The notes under the pieces are model-generated. The model was not told the origin of the DNA and ran no database searches. It was given only the letters and a program-made list of their open reading frames with translations. From Streptomyces himalayensis subsp. himalayensis (GTDB taxonomy: Bacteria > Actinomycetota > Actinomycetes > Streptomycetales > Streptomycetaceae), in the NCBI RefSeq assembly GCF_013778455.1, contig NZ_JACEHE010000010.1, positions 62,001 to 126,000 of the forward strand: a stretch of DNA of 64,000 nucleotides, given 5' to 3'. Numbering within the stretch: the stretch's first letter is position 1; each line of letters begins with the position of its first letter. The position numbers and the translations under genes were made by a program. Of the stretch, positions 7,475 to 14,836 are shown piece by piece.

Positions 7475-7558
7475 GTGGTCCTGTACGGTGGTGTGAGCGG
7501 CACCGGGTGTCCCGGCTGCCGTCACCTCGTCATGCCGTCGTGAAGGACTTCCGCTCCG

Positions 7559-9538
7559 ATGACCTCCACCCTCACCTCACCCACGGTCGACCGGGCCGCG
7601 CCCCCGCACGGAAGCGACGTCCCCCGGCGCCGTACCCGGGTCCTCGCCCTGCCCGAGGCGCGCTGGGCGGCAGCCGCCACCGTCTTCTTCCTGCTCGCGC
7701 TGCCGCTCCAGCTCACCGGCGCCCCGGCGTGGACATGGGGCCCGCTGTACGCGCTGTCGTACGCGACCGGCGGCTGGGAGCCGGGCTGGGCCGGCCTGCA
7801 GGCGCTGAAGGAGAAGACGCTCGACGTCGACCTCCTGATGATCGTCGCCGCGCTCGGAGCGGCCGCGATCGGGCAGATCATGGACGGCGCCCTGCTGATC
7901 GTGATCTTCGCGACCTCGGGCGCCCTGGAGGCGTTGGCCACCGCCCGGACCGCCGACTCGGTGCGCGGTCTGCTCAACCTGGCACCGGCGACCGCCACCC
8001 GCGTGGCGGACGACGGCAGCGAGGCGACCGTCGCCGTCGAGGACCTGTCCGTCGGCGACACCATCCTCGTCCGCCCCGGTGAACGCATCGGCGCCGACGG
8101 CCGCGTGCTCGACGGGGCGAGCGATGTCGACCAGGCCACCATCACCGGTGAACCCCTTCCGGTGGCCAAGGAGAAGGACGACGAGGTCTTCGCCGGCACC
8201 CTCAACGGCACCGGCGCCCTGCGGGTCCGGGTCGAGCGGGACACCTCCGACACGGTGATCGCCCGGATCGTGCGGATGGTTCAGGAGGCGTCCGAGACCA
8301 AGGCGCCGACCCAGCTGTTCATCGAGAAGGTCGAACAGCGCTACTCGCTGGGCATGGTGGCGGCGACCCTCGCCGTGTTTCTCGTACCGCTCGCCTTCGG
8401 CGCGAGCCTCACGGACTCCCTGCTGCGGGCGATGACCTTCATGATCGTGGCGTCACCGTGCGCGGTGGTGCTGGCCACCATGCCGCCGTTGCTCTCGGCC
8501 ATCGCCAATGCCGGCCGGCACGGTGTGCTGGTCAAGTCCGCCGTGGTGATGGAGCGGCTCGGGCAGGTCGACGCGGTGGCGCTGGACAAGACGGGCACGC
8601 TCACCGAAGGCACCCCGCGGGTCACCGACATCCGGCCCTTCCCGGAATCCGGACTGACCGAGGACGAGCTGCTGGCGCTCGCCGCGGCGGCGGAGAACCC
8701 CAGCGAGCACCCTCTGGCCCGGGCCGTCGTCGCCGCGGCGCGCGAACGAGGACTCGCGCCGGCACCGGCGGACGGCTTCGACTCGACGCCCGGTGTCGGA
8801 GTGACCGCCACCGTCAACGGGCGCGCCGTCTCGGTCGGCGCTCCCGCGCGGCTGCTGCGTGAGGCCACCGACGCCGCCTCCGCCCGCGCGGCGGTGCTCG
8901 CCGGCGAGCTGGAGGACGGCGGCCGGACCGCCGTGCTCGTCACACTGGACGGTGCTCCGGCCGGCGTGCTCGGCATCGCCGATCGGCTCCGCCCGGACGC
9001 GCGGGAGACCGTGGCCTCGCTCGCGTCCCTGACCGGGACCGCGCCCCTGCTGCTGACCGGCGACAACCCCCGTGCCGCCGCCCGCCTCGCCGCCGAGGTC
9101 GGCATCGAGGACGTACGGGCCGGACTGCTGCCCGAGCACAAGGTGAAAGCGGTCCGGGAGCTGGAGGACGGGGGGCGCAGGGTGATGGTCGTCGGCGACG
9201 GCGTCAACGACGCCCCGGCGCTGGCCGCCGCGCACACCGGTGTCGCCATGGGCCGGGCGGGTTCCGACCTGGCCCTGGAGACCGCCGACGCGGTGATCGT
9301 CCGTGACGAACTCGCCACCGTACCCGCCGTGATCTCGCTGTCCCGTCGGGCACGGAAGCTCGTCGTGCAGAACCTCGTCATCGCCGGAGTCTTCATCGCC
9401 GCCCTGGTCGTCTGGGACCTGGCCGGCAACCTGCCGCTGCCGCTCGGCGTCGCCGGCCACGAGGGCTCCACCGTCATCGTCGGCCTCAACGGGCTGCGGC
9501 TGCTGCGCGAGTCGGCCTGGCGGCGGGCCGCCGAGTGA
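7559..9538 (+). CDS. P1B-4-type metal-exporting ATPase (Co/Ni/Fe, CtpJ/CtpD-like)
   Basis: This 659-residue P-type ATPase pumps transition metal out of the cytoplasm. The intramembrane motif is SPC (about residue 299), not CPC. The sequence HEGST lies in the last transmembrane segment (about 633). Together these define subgroup P1B-4, whose members export Co, Ni or Fe and usually lack N-terminal metal-binding domains, as here. All catalytic motifs are intact: TGEP, the phosphorylated Asp343 in DKTGTLTE, SEHPLA and GDGVNDAP. It is divergent from an NmtR-type sensor and overlaps a [2Fe-2S] protein gene by 4 nt. Nickel or cobalt export under NmtR control is the best reading. Confidence 0.92.
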   Translation: MTSTLTSPTVDRAAPPHGSDVPRRRTRVLALPEARWAAAATVFFLLALPLQLTGAPAWTWGPLYALSYATGGWEPGWAGLQALKEKTLDVDLLMIVAALGAAAIGQIMDGALLIVIFATSGALEALATARTADSVRGLLNLAPATATRVADDGSEATVAVEDLSVGDTILVRPGERIGADGRVLDGASDVDQATITGEPLPVAKEKDDEVFAGTLNGTGALRVRVERDTSDTVIARIVRMVQEASETKAPTQLFIEKVEQRYSLGMVAATLAVFLVPLAFGASLTDSLLRAMTFMIVASPCAVVLATMPPLLSAIANAGRHGVLVKSAVVMERLGQVDAVALDKTGTLTEGTPRVTDIRPFPESGLTEDELLALAAAAENPSEHPLARAVVAAARERGLAPAPADGFDSTPGVGVTATVNGRAVSVGAPARLLREATDAASARAAVLAGELEDGGRTAVLVTLDGAPAGVLGIADRLRPDARETVASLASLTGTAPLLLTGDNPRAAARLAAEVGIEDVRAGLLPEHKVKAVRELEDGGRRVMVVGDGVNDAPALAAAHTGVAMGRAGSDLALETADAVIVRDELATVPAVISLSRRARKLVVQNLVIAGVFIAALVVWDLAGNLPLPLGVAGHEGSTVIVGLNGLRLLRESAWRRAAE

Positions 9539-9930
9539 GCCGCCGCAGGACTCCCGTCCAGGCGGCTCCCCGGTGCACGGTCACCGTGTGCCGGGGCTGC
9601 TGCTGCGGCACGGCCAAGGTCCCCGGCGTCGACCACGCCGCACAACTCGCCTACTTGAAAGCAGAGTTGGGATCTGTCGTCCAGGTCCGGGCGGTGAACT
9701 GCCTGGACGCGTGCGAGCAGGCCAACGTCATCGTCGTCCAGCCCTCGCCGGAGGGACGGGCCGCAGGGGGCCGACCGGTCTGGCTGGGGCTGGTCAACGA
9801 CCCCGACGTGACGGCGGACATCGCCGAGTGGGTACGCTCCGGCGGCCCTGGCCTCGCCGATCCCCCCGAGATCCTGGACCTCTACACGTTCGGGCCGTCG
9901 CGGCGGGTGCGGCGGGTTCTGGAGTGCTGA
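9535..9930 (+). CDS. Thioredoxin-like [2Fe-2S] protein
   Basis: This 131-residue cytoplasmic protein has cysteines arranged as CRGCCCG (about residues 19-25) and CLDAC (about 56-60). That matches the (2Fe-2S) ferredoxin-like thioredoxin-fold domain also seen in NuoE C-termini and small ferredoxins. The GTG start overlaps the ATPase stop (GTGA), so production is coupled to the metal exporter. Its role with a Co/Ni ATPase is not established. It could be a redox partner, or a protein whose cluster is damaged by excess cobalt and so acts as a buffer. A CbiW-like or sucrase/ferredoxin-like annotation is also possible. Confidence 0.72.
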   Translation: MSRRRTPVQAAPRCTVTVCRGCCCGTAKVPGVDHAAQLAYLKAELGSVVQVRAVNCLDACEQANVIVVQPSPEGRAAGGRPVWLGLVNDPDVTADIAEWVRSGGPGLADPPEILDLYTFGPSRRVRRVLEC

Positions 9931-9956
9931 GCGCGGTCGCCGGCCGCTGGTCACGG

Positions 9957-10260
9957 TGAGCGTGCAAGCCGTCGACAAGCTCGCTGTGGCTGTGCCGCCA
10001 GCCGCCCCGCACGCGCTCGGCGTCCGCGAGGTGCGGGTGGTTGTCGTGGAGGCCGGTGTGCTCGTGCTCGACGAGCGCCGTTCCCGCTCCGGCCGCAGCC
10101 GCACCGCCAGCAGCCCCTCGCCCAGGGCGATCGCGCCCAGCACGACCACCGCCGATCCCAGCCCGCCGTCGCGCCGAGCCAGCCGGCCGGGGGTACGTCG
10201 GCAGCCAGCAGCTGTGGGAGAGAGAAGTGGCAGGCGAAGGCGGACGTGTGTTCCTCGGGC
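9957..10260 (-). pseudogene. Degenerate membrane protein with His-rich C-terminus
   Basis: No intact gene covers 9931-10616. On the minus strand, three short pieces in different frames look like successive parts of one former protein. First ACHFSLPQLLAADVPPA (about 10250-10200). Then a transmembrane-like VVVLGAIALGEGLLAVRL (about 10149-10090). Last a His-rich stretch beginning VEHEHTGLHDNHPHL and ending HAHR (about 10075-9957). Joining them needs two frameshifts. The order membrane helix then His-rich tail fits a metal transporter C-terminus, but I do not recognise the family. The part from 10261 to 10550 shows nothing convincing. Confidence 0.35.
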
Positions 10261-10554
10261 GGGCCGAGCGGCGGATCAAGAGGCCGGTCGGCGTGAGCAG
10301 CCGCTGTTCTCCCAGCACCTGAGAGCTTCAAGTGGGCTGCTTCGCAGGCCGTTCGGGCGTCGGAGACGTGAACCTCGCCGTGGCTGCCACGGGTGACGGC
10401 GACCCAGTCGGTGCCGGGTGAGGCGGCCACCGCACGGCGTTGGACGCCCTCCCAGGGGGGCCTTCGCGGCGGGAGGCGCCGTCCATGGCGGGGAGGAGGC
10501 GCGGCGCACGGTCTCGTCGGCGTCCAGCGAGCCTCCAGGAAAGAGGGTGTCAGA

Positions 10555-10569
10555 TGAAAACGATTATCA
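10555..10569 (+). promoter_or_regulatory. Zur-like operator of the metallophore uptake operon
   Basis: TGAAAACGATTATCA is a 15-bp inverted repeat with one mismatch between arms. It fits the Streptomyces Zur consensus much better than the DmdR/IdeR iron box. It lies 48 bp upstream of the ATG at 10617, in an AT-rich pocket of a GC-rich sequence. This suggests the FecB-like uptake system that follows responds to zinc, not iron. Confidence 0.75.
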
Positions 10570-10616
10570 TGTATGGTCGATGCGTTCCGGAACCATGAGA
10601 AGAAGCGAGGGCATCG

Positions 10617-11594
10617 ATGCTGCGCTCACCGTCGAGATCCGTCCGCAGCTGGATCACCGCGGCCGTAGTGGGGTCCGTACTGGTCGGATGCGGCGCGTCC
10701 ACCGAACCCGCGAGCGACGAGGCCGCCGCGGCCGGTCCGAAGACCGACGTGGCCGTGGAGCCCATCAAGTCGACACGGGAGTTGACCGACGCGAACGGCG
10801 TCAAGGTCTCCCTGAAGAAGGAACCCCAGCGCATCGTCTGCCTGTTCGCGCTCTGCGACGACATCCTGACCGAGCTGGGCATCGTCCCCACGGCCACGAA
10901 CAGCGCACTCCTCGCCCATCCCGACTTCCTGGGGGAGGAGAAGGCGAAGAATGTCGACATCATCCCCGGCGGGTTCATCGCTCCCGAGGTGGAGGCGATC
11001 CTCTCCCACAAGCCCGATCTCGTGATCGGTCTGGAGGACACGCACGGCAAGCTCGCCCCCGCCCTGAAGGACGCCACCACGTTCTGGCCCATGCAGCCCG
11101 AGAGGTGGCAGGACAGCGTGGGGTACCTGCGCGATGTCGCCGCGCTCACCGGCCGCACCGCCGAGGGCGAGAAGGCCGAGAAGACCTTCCGCACCAAGCT
11201 CGCCGAGGCCGAGAAGAACAAGAGTGACAAGACCGCGCTCATCATCTACGGCAGCGACGAGAACTTCGGTGTCGCCACCCCGGGGACGGACGTGGCCGCT
11301 GGGCTGTTCCCGAAGCTCGCCGACTACCCCTGGAAGTCCCGTGGCGTCGAGGGGAGTTACAGCCTCGAGGAAATCCTCGCCCGCGACGTCGACGTGCTGT
11401 TCGTCGAGACGATCGCCTTCGGCGAGGCGGACGGCAAGCTTTCGGAGAGGCTGGCGAAGAACCCGCTGTGGGAGAAGATCCCGGCCGTGAAGAACGGGGA
11501 CGTCCACGAGGTGAACTCCGAGGTGTGGGCCAAGGGACGCGGCACCCGCTCGCTGGGCATCATTCTCGACGAGGCCACGGCCGCCCTGCGGTGA
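10617..11594 (+). CDS. Metallophore-binding lipoprotein (FecB/FhuD-like)
   Basis: This 325-residue periplasmic-binding-protein-fold lipoprotein should capture a metal-chelator complex outside the cell. A signal peptide ends in the lipobox LVGC (Cys25). The FecB-type domain begins RELTDANGVKVSLKKEPQRI at about residue 51 and includes YLRDVAALTGR and the late VHEVNSEVWAKGRGT. It is the first gene of a tightly overlapping operon with two FecCD permeases and an ATPase. The order lipoprotein-permease-permease-ATPase, plus two ABC half-transporters downstream, is that of the transport genes of coelibactin, a Zur-regulated zincophore cluster in S. coelicolor. With the Zur-like box at 10555, a zincophore rather than a ferric siderophore is the likely ligand. 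Confidence 0.85.
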   Translation: MLRSPSRSVRSWITAAVVGSVLVGCGASTEPASDEAAAAGPKTDVAVEPIKSTRELTDANGVKVSLKKEPQRIVCLFALCDDILTELGIVPTATNSALLAHPDFLGEEKAKNVDIIPGGFIAPEVEAILSHKPDLVIGLEDTHGKLAPALKDATTFWPMQPERWQDSVGYLRDVAALTGRTAEGEKAEKTFRTKLAEAEKNKSDKTALIIYGSDENFGVATPGTDVAAGLFPKLADYPWKSRGVEGSYSLEEILARDVDVLFVETIAFGEADGKLSERLAKNPLWEKIPAVKNGDVHEVNSEVWAKGRGTRSLGIILDEATAALR

Positions 11595-12745
11595 GCGCAC
11601 GCACCGCGACGGAAAGCGCGGTAGGTGCGGCGGCCTGGGGCGGGCGATTCCCGCGATCCGGCGGGACGTGCCAACTCGTCGTGCTCATTGGGCTGTTGGT
11701 CGCGGCGTCCGCCTGCGCACTGAGCCTGGGAACGCCGTACGTCCCGCTGTACCGGCTGCCCGGTGCGCTGCTGGACGCGGACACCACGCTCGCCGGGGTC
11801 GTCGTCACCGAACTCCGCGTGCCCCGGCTGGTGCTGGCGCTGGTCGCCGGTGCCTGCCTGGGTGCGGCAGGGCTCGTACTGCAGGAGGCTCTGCGCAATC
11901 CCCTGGCGGTCCCCGAGATGCTGGGCGTGTCGTCCGGGGCCGCGCTCGGGGTGGCCGCGCCGCTGGTACTGGCCGTGTCCATCCCCGCCGCCGTCCAGCC
12001 CCTGCTGGCCATCGGCGGGGCAGCGCTCGGCGGCGCGCTCACGCTGCTCGCCGCCGGGCTGGGGCGCAGCCCGTCCGCCGTGCTGCTCACCGGGGCCGCG
12101 GTCGCCGCCGCGTTGCAGGCCGCGCTGCTCGTGCTGATGGTGATGGCCGACCAGCTCGACCTCCAGCTGATCTACCGGTACCTTCTCGGCTCGCTCTCTG
12201 CCCGTACCTGGGACGACGTCACCGGGCTGTGGCCCTGGCTGCTGGTCGCCGTGCCCGCGCTCGTGCTGTGCGCGCCGGTGCTGTCGGTGCTGCGGCTGGG
12301 GGACGAGGACGCCGAGGCGCTGGGGGTGCGCGCACAGCGGGCCCGGTTCGCCGCACTGGCCATCGCCATCGTGCTGATCGCGCCCGTGACGGCCGTGTGC
12401 GGGCCCGTGGCGTGGGTCGGCTTCCTCGCGCCGCACCTGGCGCGACGGCTCAATCCCGGTGGCGACGCGGTGGGTTGGCTGCCCTGGTCGGCGGCGTGGG
12501 GCTCCGTCGTGGTGGCCGTCGCCGACCTGCCGGCCCGGCTTGCGCTGGCGCCCGTGGAAACTCCGGCCGGCGCCTGGACGGCCCTCCTCGGGGTGCCCGC
12601 CGGCGTCGCGCTGCTCCGGTCGGGCAACCGGAGGCCGACGGCGCGGCGGCGATCGGCGGGTTCCGAGGCACGTACGTCCGCGGGCGCGGAGTCGCGGGGG
12701 AGCGGTCCCGACGTCGTACCGACCGAAGTGGGGGAGACCCGGTGA
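11591..12745 (+). CDS. FecCD-family metallophore ABC permease 1
   Basis: This 384-residue polytopic permease has the family-typical stretch RVPRLVLALVAGACLGAAGL near residue 76 and LRNPLAVPEMLGVSSGAALG after it, plus WVGFLAPHLAR near 275. About nine or ten hydrophobic helices are seen. The GTG at 11591 overlaps the lipoprotein stop by 4 nt. After the last helix there is a hydrophilic tail of about 45 residues (Arg/Ser/Gly-rich) that is not usual for the family and is likely cytoplasmic. It forms a heterodimeric channel with the next gene's product. Confidence 0.88.
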   Translation: MSARTATESAVGAAAWGGRFPRSGGTCQLVVLIGLLVAASACALSLGTPYVPLYRLPGALLDADTTLAGVVVTELRVPRLVLALVAGACLGAAGLVLQEALRNPLAVPEMLGVSSGAALGVAAPLVLAVSIPAAVQPLLAIGGAALGGALTLLAAGLGRSPSAVLLTGAAVAAALQAALLVLMVMADQLDLQLIYRYLLGSLSARTWDDVTGLWPWLLVAVPALVLCAPVLSVLRLGDEDAEALGVRAQRARFAALAIAIVLIAPVTAVCGPVAWVGFLAPHLARRLNPGGDAVGWLPWSAAWGSVVVAVADLPARLALAPVETPAGAWTALLGVPAGVALLRSGNRRPTARRRSAGSEARTSAGAESRGSGPDVVPTEVGETR

Positions 12746-13749
12746 GCCGGCGTTTCTCGGTGTTCGCCGTGCTCGTCGTCGTGTGCGCGTGCGCCGAGTT
12801 GGCCGCTGGACGGGGCATGTCCCCGGCCATGGTCTGGGACGTCCTCGGCGGCGGCGGCGACGCGACAGAACGGCACATCCTGTTCCAACTCCGTCTGCCA
12901 CGGCTGCTGGTGGCTCTCGGCGCGGGGGCGTGCCTGGGCGTGGCGGGTCTGGTCCTCCAGTCCGCCCTGCGCAACCCCCTCGCCGGGCCCGAGGTCACCG
13001 GCGTGACTCCGGGAGCCGTCCTCGGGGCCGTCACCGCGACCGGTCTCGGACTCGCGGGGTGGGAATCACCCTTCGCCGTCGTCGTCGCCGCGTGCGTGGG
13101 CGGGTTCACCGGAGCCGGGCTGCTGTGGCTGCTCGCCGGGCGTGGCCCGGGCGACCCCGCGCAGACGGCCGTGCACGGGGTGCTCGTCTCGGCGGTGCTC
13201 GGCGGGCTCACGGCGATGGTCCTGCTCGTCGCGCCGGGTGAGCTCGGCAGCGTCGTCCAGTGGCTCGTCGGCACGACCGAGGGCCGCGTGTGGCAGCACT
13301 GGCACCTGCTGTGGCCGTGGGCGCTCGCCTGGGGTGCCGCGGCGTGGCTGATGGCCGGGCCGCTGGCCTTGCTGCGCTGCGGCGATGACATCGCCAGTGC
13401 CGCCGGGCTGTCCGCCGCGCGGGCGCGGACCCTGGCCCTCGTGTGCGCCGTGGCGCTGACGGCGGGTGCGGTGGCCGCCGTGGGGGCGCTGGGTTTCGTG
13501 GGGCTGCTCGTGCCGCACCTGGCCCTGGCCGTGTTCGGTGCGGATCTGCGGGTGACGCTGCCCGGTGCCGCCCTCGTGGGTGCGGCCGTGGTGTGCGGGG
13601 CGGACGCGGCGGCGCAGCTGGTGTCGCAGCTGCTGGCGGTCGCGCTGGACTCCGGGCGGCTCACGCTCCCGGTCGGGGCGCTCACCGCGTGCGTGGGTGC
13701 CGGGTTGCTGCTGGTCGTCGTACGCCGTACGCCGAGCCGAACGTTCTGA
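12742..13749 (+). CDS. FecCD-family metallophore ABC permease 2
   Basis: This 335-residue permease contains RLPRLLVALGAGACLGVAGL near residue 50 and LRNPLAGPEVTGVTPGAVLG next to it, the conserved FecCD core. GFVGLLVPHLA near residue 252 is the cytoplasmic loop that contacts the ATPase. The GTG at 12742 overlaps the stop of permease 1 by 4 nt. It is the second half of the import channel. The two permeases are related but diverged, as is usual for FhuB/FepD-FepG-type pairs. Confidence 0.88.
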   Translation: MSRRFSVFAVLVVVCACAELAAGRGMSPAMVWDVLGGGGDATERHILFQLRLPRLLVALGAGACLGVAGLVLQSALRNPLAGPEVTGVTPGAVLGAVTATGLGLAGWESPFAVVVAACVGGFTGAGLLWLLAGRGPGDPAQTAVHGVLVSAVLGGLTAMVLLVAPGELGSVVQWLVGTTEGRVWQHWHLLWPWALAWGAAAWLMAGPLALLRCGDDIASAAGLSAARARTLALVCAVALTAGAVAAVGALGFVGLLVPHLALAVFGADLRVTLPGAALVGAAVVCGADAAAQLVSQLLAVALDSGRLTLPVGALTACVGAGLLLVVVRRTPSRTF

Positions 13750-13768
13750 TGTCGACGAAGGACAGAGC

Positions 13769-14590
13769 ATGACCGAACCCGTGGGGATCCATGTCGAGGG
13801 AGTGCGCTTCGGCTACCCCGGCCGCCCCGTGCTGCGCGGTGTCGACGTGACCGTCGAACCGGGCGAGCTGACCGCCCTCATCGGCCTCAACGGCTGCGGC
13901 AAGTCGACCCTGTTGCGGCTGGCCGCCGGGCTGCTGCGGCCGGACGAGGGGCGCGTCCTGCTCGGCGGTGACGACCTGGCCCGGCTCTCCCGGCGCGCCA
14001 CCGCCCGGCGTGTCGCGCTGCTGCACCAGTCGGCCCCCGCTGTTCCTGGCATGACCGTCCGTCATCTCGTGCGGCAGGGGCGGTACGCGGCGCGCGGCCC
14101 CCTCGGCATGCTGCGCGAGGGCGACGACCCCGTCGTACGGCGTGCGTTGCGCGACGTCGGTGTGGAGCAGTGGGCAGAGCGTGACGTCGACGCTCTGTCC
14201 GGGGGCGAGCGGCAGCGGGTCCGGCTCGCCATGGCGCTCGCCCAGGACACCCGCGTCCTGCTGCTCGACGAGCCGACCACCTACCTGGACCTGCACCACC
14301 AGCTCGACGTGCTGCAGACCGTGGTGCGGCTGCGCGAGGAGCGCGGCCTCACCGTCGTGATGGTGCTGCACGACCTGGCCCACGCCGCCCGGTTCGCCGA
14401 GCGGATCGTCGCCCTGCGGGACGGCCGCGTGGTGGCCGACGGGACACCGAAGGAGGTCGTCACGCCCGGCCTGCTCGCGGACGTCCTCAAGGTGGCGGGC
14501 CGGGTCGGCCGGGACCCCGAGGGCGGCTGGCCGGTGTGTTACCCGGATCACCCTCTTCCATGGACAAAATATGAAAACCATATTTATTAG
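13769..14590 (+). CDS. FecE-like metallophore ABC importer ATPase
   Basis: This 273-residue nucleotide-binding subunit has Walker A GLNGCGKST (about residue 39), signature LSGGE (about 147), Walker B LLLDEP (about 167) and the switch His in VLHDLAHAA (about 200). The start ATG at 13769 is 19 nt after the permease stop. The C-terminal extension after the ATPase fold is short, and the last residues (KYENHIY) are encoded by an AT-rich palindrome at 14567-14585. The true end of the ancestral gene may therefore have been replaced by a rearrangement. It powers the two FecCD permeases upstream. Confidence 0.9.
   Translation: MTEPVGIHVEGVRFGYPGRPVLRGVDVTVEPGELTALIGLNGCGKSTLLRLAAGLLRPDEGRVLLGGDDLARLSRRATARRVALLHQSAPAVPGMTVRHLVRQGRYAARGPLGMLREGDDPVVRRALRDVGVEQWAERDVDALSGGERQRVRLAMALAQDTRVLLLDEPTTYLDLHHQLDVLQTVVRLREERGLTVVMVLHDLAHAARFAERIVALRDGRVVADGTPKEVVTPGLLADVLKVAGRVGRDPEGGWPVCYPDHPLPWTKYENHIY
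14567..14585. promoter_or_regulatory. AT-rich 7-5-7 palindrome at the end of the ATPase gene
   Basis: AAATATGAAAACCATATTT has perfect 7-bp arms (AAATATG/CATATTT) around AAAAC. It is almost GC-free in a region above 70% GC. It overlaps the last codons of the ATPase and precedes a truncated gene and the ABC half-transporters. It could be an operator for the downstream genes, a terminator-like structure, or foreign DNA left at a deletion junction. Confidence 0.4.
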
Positions 14591-14592
14591 AC

Positions 14593-14836
14593 CCTGCTCG
14601 GCTACGGCTGTCCGGCGGACGCCGATGCCCCGCTGATCCGCCGGACACACCTGCGCGCGGGCTTCGCCGTCCACCTGGCCCACGTGGCCGCAGCCCGACA
14701 CGGCCTGTCCGGCCGCCCCGTCGGCTCCTGGCAGCAGGCCGACCTCGGCGCCGCCCTCGGCGCCCCACCGGGCGGCGACTGGATCATCCACGGCCTTGCC
14801 CTCGGCACCACCCACTCCGAAGAGGGGTCCTTGTGA
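14593..14836 (+). pseudogene. Truncated nitroreductase/SagB-like C-terminal fragment
   Basis: One frame is open from 14593 to a TGA at 14834-14836 and encodes about 80 residues. They include RAGFAVHLAHVAAARHGL, RPVGSWQQADLGAALG and DWIIHGLALG. These resemble the C-terminus of SagB-type/nitroreductase-family flavoproteins often found in peptide-metabolite clusters. An in-frame stop precedes the open part and no start codon is suitable, so the N-terminal two thirds are missing. Its TGA overlaps the GTG of the next ABC gene by 4 nt, so the intact gene once stood in this operon. The junction with the ATPase gene therefore looks like a deletion scar. Confidence 0.5.

Noticed and set aside
10555..10569. 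Reading this operator as an iron (DmdR/IdeR) box
   Set aside because: The sequence lacks the TWAGGTWAGSCTWACCTWA pattern and has the 7-1-7 TGAAAA...TCA form of Zur sites.
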